Source of the DNA: Rhodomyrtus psidioides
Taxonomy: Eukaryota; Streptophyta; Magnoliopsida; Myrtales; Myrtaceae
Length of the DNA stretch: 64,000 bases
Direction of reading: 5' to 3'
Assembly: GCA_021437785.1 (NCBI GenBank)
Contig: JAILYB010000067.1
Coordinates: forward strand, 3,744,501-3,808,500
The translations under genes were made by a program, and so were the position numbers. Shown here one piece after another: positions 58,133-64,000 of the stretch (the first letter of the stretch is position 1; each line of letters begins with the position of its first letter). The notes under the pieces are model-generated. The model did not search any database. It saw only the letters and a list, made by a program, of their open reading frames with translations, and was not told the DNA's origin.

Positions 58133-61100
58133 TCAAGTGGGTGAGAAGATGTCTTCGATACCCATCTTGATGAGTGAGCTCTGAAACGCTCGACTTGACA
58201 CAGCTTTGGTCAATATATCGGCTAATTGATCTTCAGATTTGACAAAATGTAACTGAATTACTTTAGCATCTAAATTCTCCTTGACAAAGTGTCTATCAAC
58301 CTCAACATGTTTGGTTCGGTCATGCTGAACCGGATTGTGAGAGATAGCTATAGCAGCTTTATTGTCACAAAACAACTCAATCCTAGACTCCGGTGGATAC
58401 CCAAGTTCTGACAATAGTCCTTTAAGCCACAATAACTCACACAACCCTTTCGCTACTCCTCTGAATTCTGCCTCGGCACTGAACAAAGCCACAACTTTTT
58501 GCTTCTTGCTCCTCCACGTGACCAAGTTACCTCCTACAAATGTGAGATAACCTGACGTCGACCTTCTATCTGTTACGTTCCCTGCCCAGTCTGCATCTGT
58601 ATATCCTTCCACTACAAGGTGACAATTCTTTGCAAAAATTATCCCCCTCCCTGGAGCTGACTTTAAATATCGAATGATACGATATACCGCATTCATATAT
58701 TCTTCACTAGGAGCATGCATAAATTGACTCACAACACTTACTGCATAAGCAATGTCTGGGCGAGTGTGAGACAAATAAATTAATCTTCCTACTAATCTTT
58801 GATATCTCTCCTTATTAGTCGGCACTTGATCAGAATACTCTCCAAGTTTATGATTCTGTACCATAGGAGTATCAGCAGGCTTACAGTCTAACATTCCTAC
58901 TTCAGCCAACAAATCAAGTACGTATTTTCTCTGTGATAAGAAAATTCCTTCCTTAGACTTAGCTACCTCAATACCCAAGAAATACTTTAGTCCTCCCAAG
59001 TTCTTCATCTCAAACTCTTCTGCCAACTTCTCTTGAAGCCTCGAAATTTCTTCAATATCGTCTCATGTTATGATCATATCATCAACATATATGATCAAGG
59101 CAGTCAGCTTACCTTGGCTTCGCTTCAAAAATAAAGTGTGATCTGAATTGCTTTAGGAATAACCATGCTTTCTCATGGCTGAGTTGAACCGACCAAACCA
59201 GGCACGAGGTGATTGTTTCAAACCATATAACGACCTTTTCAGTCTACAAACAACATTTGGCTTATTAACACACCCATATCCAGGTGGAATCTCCATGTAA
59301 ATCTCTTCATTCAAATCTCCATGAAGAAATGCATTCTTTACATCAAACTGATGCAATGGCCAATCCAGATTTGCAGCAAGCGATAGCAAAACCAGCACGG
59401 TATTTAATTTTGCAACTGGAGAGAAAGTCTCCTGATAGTCCACACCATAAGTCTGTGTGTATCCTTTTGCGACCAATCGAGCCTTGTATCTCTCAATGGT
59501 TCCATCTGCCTTGTGTTTAATGGTAAACACCCACTTGCACCCTACGACTTTCTTCCCTTTTAGCAACTCTACAAGTCTCCAAGTCTGATTCTTTTCTAGT
59601 GCTTCCATCTCTTCCTTCATAGCTTGGACTCATTTTGGATCCTTCAAGGCCTCTCCCACCCCATTCGGAATTTGAACAGTTGATACATTTGACACAAAAG
59701 CCTTGCAAAATTCCGACAATCTTCTTGTTGACACAAAATCGGCAATGGGATATTTAGACCTTCGTTCCTCTACATCCGGTGAATACCGACTAGGCGGCTT
59801 GCCTCGATTATGCCTGTCAGGGAGTTTATATCTAACAACCAAATCAGAATCATCAGAAACCTCAAGATCAGAAAGAGAGCTTACCTTAGGATCATTCTCA
59901 GGAGAGTGGTCGGGTACTGAAGAAGGGGCAATTTGCGAAGGAGCAGGCTGATCTTGCTCATTAGATGTAGATATAGGCTGCTGATCATCCCCACTTTCAG
60001 CTGAAAAACGAACACCCTCCCCTTCATCTTCTGTCAATGCACCCTTCCCCTCATTAAACTGCATAATTGAAACTTTTTGTGAGCTGGTTAATGGTCCAGC
60101 CCCACCCAATCGCACCCCGGACTCCATGTGTCCTCCTAACTCCGCACCCTCCATGCCAATATCCCATCAATTTGTCCTTTCACTGTAATTCTCCCCCTGA
60201 AAGGAACATTGGGATGGAGAAAAATAAGACTCGGATTCCAGAAAAGTCACGTCCATGGTAACATGTATCTTCTTGGTCTTCGGATCATAGCAGCGATACC
60301 CTTTTTAATGAGCTCCATAGCCAACAAATATACATCTTACCGCACATGGGTCAAGTTTGGTGCGTTGGTTCTTGTGAAGATGCACAAAAGCCACACACCC
60401 AAACACTTTAGGAGGTATTGTCAAGACTGAAGGGAGAGGCATAAACTGAGATAGAGTTTGTAATGGAGTTTGAAATTGCAACACGCGAGAGGGCATACGA
60501 TTCATCAGGTGAACGGCTGTGATTACCGCTGCATCCCAGAACCTTCTTGGAACATTTCCGCCGACAAGAAGAGCTCTTGCCGTCTCTAGAATGTGGCGGT
60601 TCTTTCGTTCGGCCACACCATTCTGCTGAGGGGTTTGAGGGCAAGAGGTCTCATGGATGAGACCATGTTCCTTAAAATAAGAGGTAAGGTGTTGATTGAT
60701 ATATTCTCCACCATTATCCGTGCGGAGAATCTGAATACGAGCTCCAAATTGAGTAGCAACCATTTTATGAAACATGCGAAATATGGTAGAGGCCTCATCT
60801 TTATGCTTCATCAGATACAACCACGTCATACGTGTGCAGTCATCAACAAAGGTTATAAACCATCTCATTCCAGCCATTGTAGTAATTGGAGATGCACCCC
60901 ACACATTAGAATAAACCAGACAAAAAGGCCTGCTACTTTTATTAGAGCTCAAAGGAAAAGAAACACGATGACTCTTTGCCATAATGCATGTGTCACATTG
61001 AAAAACAGAATCTGATAAACCACGAAACAACTCAGGAAATAAATACTTCAAATATCTAAATGATGGGTGTCCCAACCGACGATGCCACAACCAAACATCC

Positions 61101-62644
61101 TTCTCCTTACTAACAGACTGACTAGGAGTGTGATATGCACAACCAGAGCTTAGATCATCCACAATGTATAGCCCTTTCTTCTTAGTACCACGCCCAATAA
61201 TCTCCTTCGTGAGAATGTCCTGAAACAAACAGAAATTCGGGTACATAAGAACACAACAATTCAGCTCATCAGTAATTTGTCCAATAGACAATAAACGATT
61301 GGACAAAGATGGCACAAGTAATGTATGAGATAAAGAAAGAGAGGGCGTGAGAGCCACACTCCCAGCCCCGGTGACTGGATGGCAATTTCCATTAGCATTA
61401 TACACACTGTCTCGTTGTGGTAAGGTACGGTTGACTAGGTCATCGAGGTGAGGTGTCATGTGATCGGTAGCGCCTGAGTCGATAATCCATCCATTGTTTC
61501 CACCATGACGAGTAATGATAAAACCAGAACCACAATTACCTTCAGGAGGAAGATTGGAAGTATTAGCTGAAGATACCATCGGGACTAAGGAAAGAGAAGA
61601 ACTCCCAGTTACCAATGATGCTTGCCCTGTACTCTTGCCCAGTTCTGCTTCAGATTTCTTCTTCTTCGCTTGAAAATCGTCCCACCAATCTGGAAATCCA
61701 TGTAGCTTAAAACAAGTGTCCCTAGTGTGTTTGGAATTTCCACAATGAGAACAGCGGCTAAACACCTGAGACTTGGCCTTGACAGAAGATCGAGAGCGCC
61801 CACCTCTACCCGCCGAATTGCCAGCCATCATCTGTAGAGATGGGTCTCCTCGATTGCCCCGTGAGACCATTGCAACACCCGTAGGAAAGCCATCAGCATT
61901 GGTCAACATCACGGTTTGGCGCACATCTTCCCTGCGGACGCGTGCATAGGCTTGCTCAATAGTGGGGAATGGATCCATCTTCAGAACATCAGCACGAACA
62001 TTGTCCAGGCGGTCATCGAGACCATCCAAAAAAGTATAAACTCGATCTTCATGGACAATAGCATTGTACCTCTGAATATCGACCGGAAATTGCATAGGAT
62101 TAGGACGTCGGAAATCAATCTCACGCCAAAGCCCTTGAAGATCATTGTAATATTTCTCGATGGGTCCACCGCCTTGCTTCAATCGAGAAACCTGCCTCTT
62201 AAGATCATAGATTTGGGAGGTGTCAGATCCATCAAAAAAAGTCGTTGCCACAGCATCCCAGACGGCTTTGGCAGTAGGAAATCGAATAAAATTTGGTATC
62301 AAGGCTGGGTCCATAGAATTGATAAGCCAACCTTTCACCGTCAAATCATCGGTCTTCCATTGTCGAAAAAGTGGATCAGTCGGAAGGGGCTCAGGAGAAC
62401 CACCGTTCAAATAGCCCAGTTTGTCTTTGCCCGAGACATACATCTCAACAACCTGGGACAAGACGCCATAATTTTTGCCATCAAGCTTGACAGCAATCGA
62501 TGCAGCAGGAGCTTCAACACGCGGCGGTGCTGCCTGCTGGGTCAAGAGCTGCTTCATCGCAGCGGTCAGGTCTGCCAGAATGGCAGTAGCTGAGGCACTA
62601 GCATCCACTTGGTTAGTTTTCACAATTGGCTGATCGTCGGCCAT
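58133..62644 (-). pseudogene. Copia Gag-Pol with five in-frame stops
   Basis: Starts MADDQPIVKTNQ at 62644. Gag carries a CCHC knuckle CSHCGNSKHTRDTC near 61750. The protease motif WIIDSGATDHMT is near 61480. The pre-integrase module (WLWHRRLGHPSF, CDTCIMAKSHRVSF) and integrase core (TFVDDCTRMTWLYL, DNGGEY) follow. RT has CKWVFTIKHKADG and FDVKNAFLHGDLNEEIYM near 59310. RNase H has GYTDADWAGN near 58590 and ends ADILTKAVSSRAFQ. One frame of 1504 codons spans it all with no frameshift. It is broken only by stops at 60305-60307, 60167-60169, 59630-59632, 59153-59155 and 59063-59065. The YVDDM active site is intact, next to the last of these. Confidence 0.93.
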
Positions 62645-62811
62645 GAGATCAGGTCCGCAGAATGAATTGCTCGAATGGGACGAAGTCGATCGGCGTGAGA
62701 CAGTGACGTGACGAAACCGGCCCAAATTTTTTTTTTCGAGGGCCCGCTCACCGGCGAGCGGGACCGCCGTAGTCGGTGATTGACGTACAGTACCATAAAG
62801 ATCAAACCCTA

Positions 62812-62825
62812 GTGCTCTGATACCA
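62812..62825 (-). other. Primer-binding site of the full-length copia element
   Basis: tggtatcagagcac on the minus strand, directly next to the 5' LTR. Confidence 0.9.
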
Positions 62826-62986
62826 TGAAAAAATATATTTTCATCTATTTCAATATGAACCTTTACAGCATTACAATCGACCTTATATACAATATATGTG
62901 CTAACCCTAGAATATCAATAAATCAGGAAAGACTATAATACAGGGAAAAATTGCCTAATTTAACGGAAATACAGCTCACGCCAACA
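62826..62986 (-). repeat. 5' LTR of the full-length copia element
   Basis: 161 bp, followed by target duplication ttctg at 62987-62991. Confidence 0.95.
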
Positions 62987-62991
62987 TTCTG

Positions 62992-63435
62992 CTCGTTAGA
63001 CGAAGGTCATCACAGTGGGTCTTCGCGTCGTTCCGGAAGCGCCGTTCGTCGAGTGTTTGGCAAGAGTTTATCGTCGTTGATTTTGTTCGTGGAATTACCT
63101 CAAGAATTCAAGTGTCGAAGTCGGTAAAATCTTGAGGTTAGATTTGTGTTTTAATTCCTTTGCGAGGTTGAAAGATTATTTCGCTAGGAGTTTGGGGGCT
63201 AAACACTGTGTGTGTTCTTGGATGTAATTGAGACTTGGGAAATACTGAGAGTGTTTGAGTGACTCGAGTGTGGTTTGTAATCTCCGAATTGTATCGCTCG
63301 TTTTATAGTGAAATTCGTTGATGCTCTCCTCGTGGACGTAAGTCTTTACGATCGAACCACGTACATCTGGTGTCCGATTTACTTTTCTCCTTTTGTCAAT
63401 TTTATTGATTGATCGCTTGTTCCGCGCAACACATC
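62992..63435 (+). repeat. Putative LTR remnant
   Basis: Text such as ctctcctcgtggacgtaagt, tttacgatcgaaccacgtac and an end at gcgcaaca is typical of the R-U5 part of copia LTRs as I recall them. The copia element at 57966-62986 seems to have landed in it, but no left part was recognised before 57961. Confidence 0.35.
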
Positions 63436-64000
63436 TTCCCTAAAGCTACTCCCTATTTTGTCCATTTCTGTTTTACGCTTATTTTGCATGTGAAGCGAAG
63501 TCAAATGCTGCTATCATATATGATATGAATATTACGTGCGCTTTTCTTGACTGGCGCACGTACACACGTAATATTCATCCTGATCACAGCCAATTAGAAT
63601 CGGCAGCAATGCAGGTAGTTGGACTTTTATCCTGATCAAATGTCAGTGCAAAGTGCAATCCAGTATAGATGATTTTTCCCCATCCGTTGACAACATGCAT
63701 TAATACTATCATGAGAAGATCTAACACACTCTCTTCTTGTACTGACTGGTTGTGGATTCTCCTCGCGGTCATGAAAACGCAACATAAAATTTGATCGGAT
63801 CCCAATCGTTAAGACAACGGGCAGATGTGGGAAGATGGGCCATGGGTAGCAATAGCAATTGGAACAAATTAGCATTGGAAAGATCATGCACAGCGACAGC
63901 TCACATATATTTCCATTTGTGTTGATGAATGAATGAACTTTATTTTAAATTCCTTACCTTGACCCGAAACCACTTTTAAGGGAGTACACTCATTGAAAAT
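63436..64000 (+). promoter_or_regulatory. Protease upstream region, copy C (partial)
   Basis: Bases 63810-63920 (gggcagatgtgggaagatgg, gatcatgcacagcgacagct, cacatatatttcc) align loosely with 44715-44830, before the protease pseudogene, and with 52875-52920, before the intact gene. No coding sequence is reached before the window ends. Confidence 0.45.

Larger units (their letters stand above)
57966..62986 (-). mobile_element. Full-length Ty1/copia element
   Basis: 5021 bp with 161-bp LTRs at 57966-58126 and 62826-62986, starting tgaa and ending ccaaca on the plus strand. The target duplication ttctg is perfect (57961-57965 and 62987-62991). On the minus strand a Met-tRNA primer site lies directly inside the 5' LTR and a purine tract (gaggggag) directly before the 3' LTR. 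I count nine differences in 161 LTR positions, so it is older than the Ty3 element but much younger than the 21-kb stack. It lies in unit C of the gene array. Confidence 0.97.

Noticed and set aside
1..64000. tRNA, rRNA or a bacterial-type gene cluster
   Set aside because: No cloverleaf, rRNA block, operon-like spacing or prokaryotic gene family was seen; Met-tRNA matches are retrotransposon primer sites.

Overview
This is a nuclear plant segment, almost certainly from a woody eudicot. It has intron-bearing genes of plant families (a chloroplast PPR protein, LEA proteins, a CDR1-type aspartic protease), plant Ty1/copia, Ty3 and hAT elements, TRIM elements and an endogenous plant pararetrovirus. 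The species cannot be named from the sequence alone.

Layout. 1-3249: LTR-like DNA, then a decayed minus-strand copia gag-PR-INT fragment. 3250-3963: a short leader with a TATA box and a possible truncated exon. 3964-10415: a young, nearly intact Ty3 chromovirus. Its 895-bp LTRs differ at about five positions, and its gag start is cut by one TGA. 10416-10995: an orphan copia PBS and LTR plus a TRIM relic. 11982-17764 (minus): a complete four-exon orthologue of Arabidopsis EMB1270, with a TRIM in intron 2 and an apparent GC-AG intron 3. 18199-39227: a 21-kb stack of nested insertions in one old minus-strand copia element. The stack holds a 5.9-kb solo LTR with a hAT element inside it, a 3-kb solo LTR, and a pararetrovirus copy that itself carries a 1.1-kb solo LTR. 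39230-64000: a tandem array built from a LEA gene (minus) and an aspartic protease gene (plus). Unit A (39.2-46.2 kb) has an intact LEA gene and a broken protease. Unit B (48.5-55.6 kb) has both genes intact. Unit C (56.3 kb to the window end) has a LEA relic, a second full-length copia element, and a match to the protease upstream region at the right edge. A GC-rich minisatellite and a DUF1218-like exon fragment lie between A and B.

The cellular genes are unrelated in function; duplication put them side by side. Unit B starts with DNA matching the 5' flank of EMB1270, so the ancestral order was EMB1270 (minus), LEA (minus), protease (plus). Unit B still holds the empty site of the 21-kb stack, which places the copia insertion after the duplication or in only one copy.

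There is no sign of an unknown defence or signalling system. The main interest is the datable nested transposon/virus stack, the tandem gene array with its empty site, and the unusual GC donor in the PPR gene. All calls come from reading the sequence. Family names rest on motif recognition and remembered protein families, not on a search.
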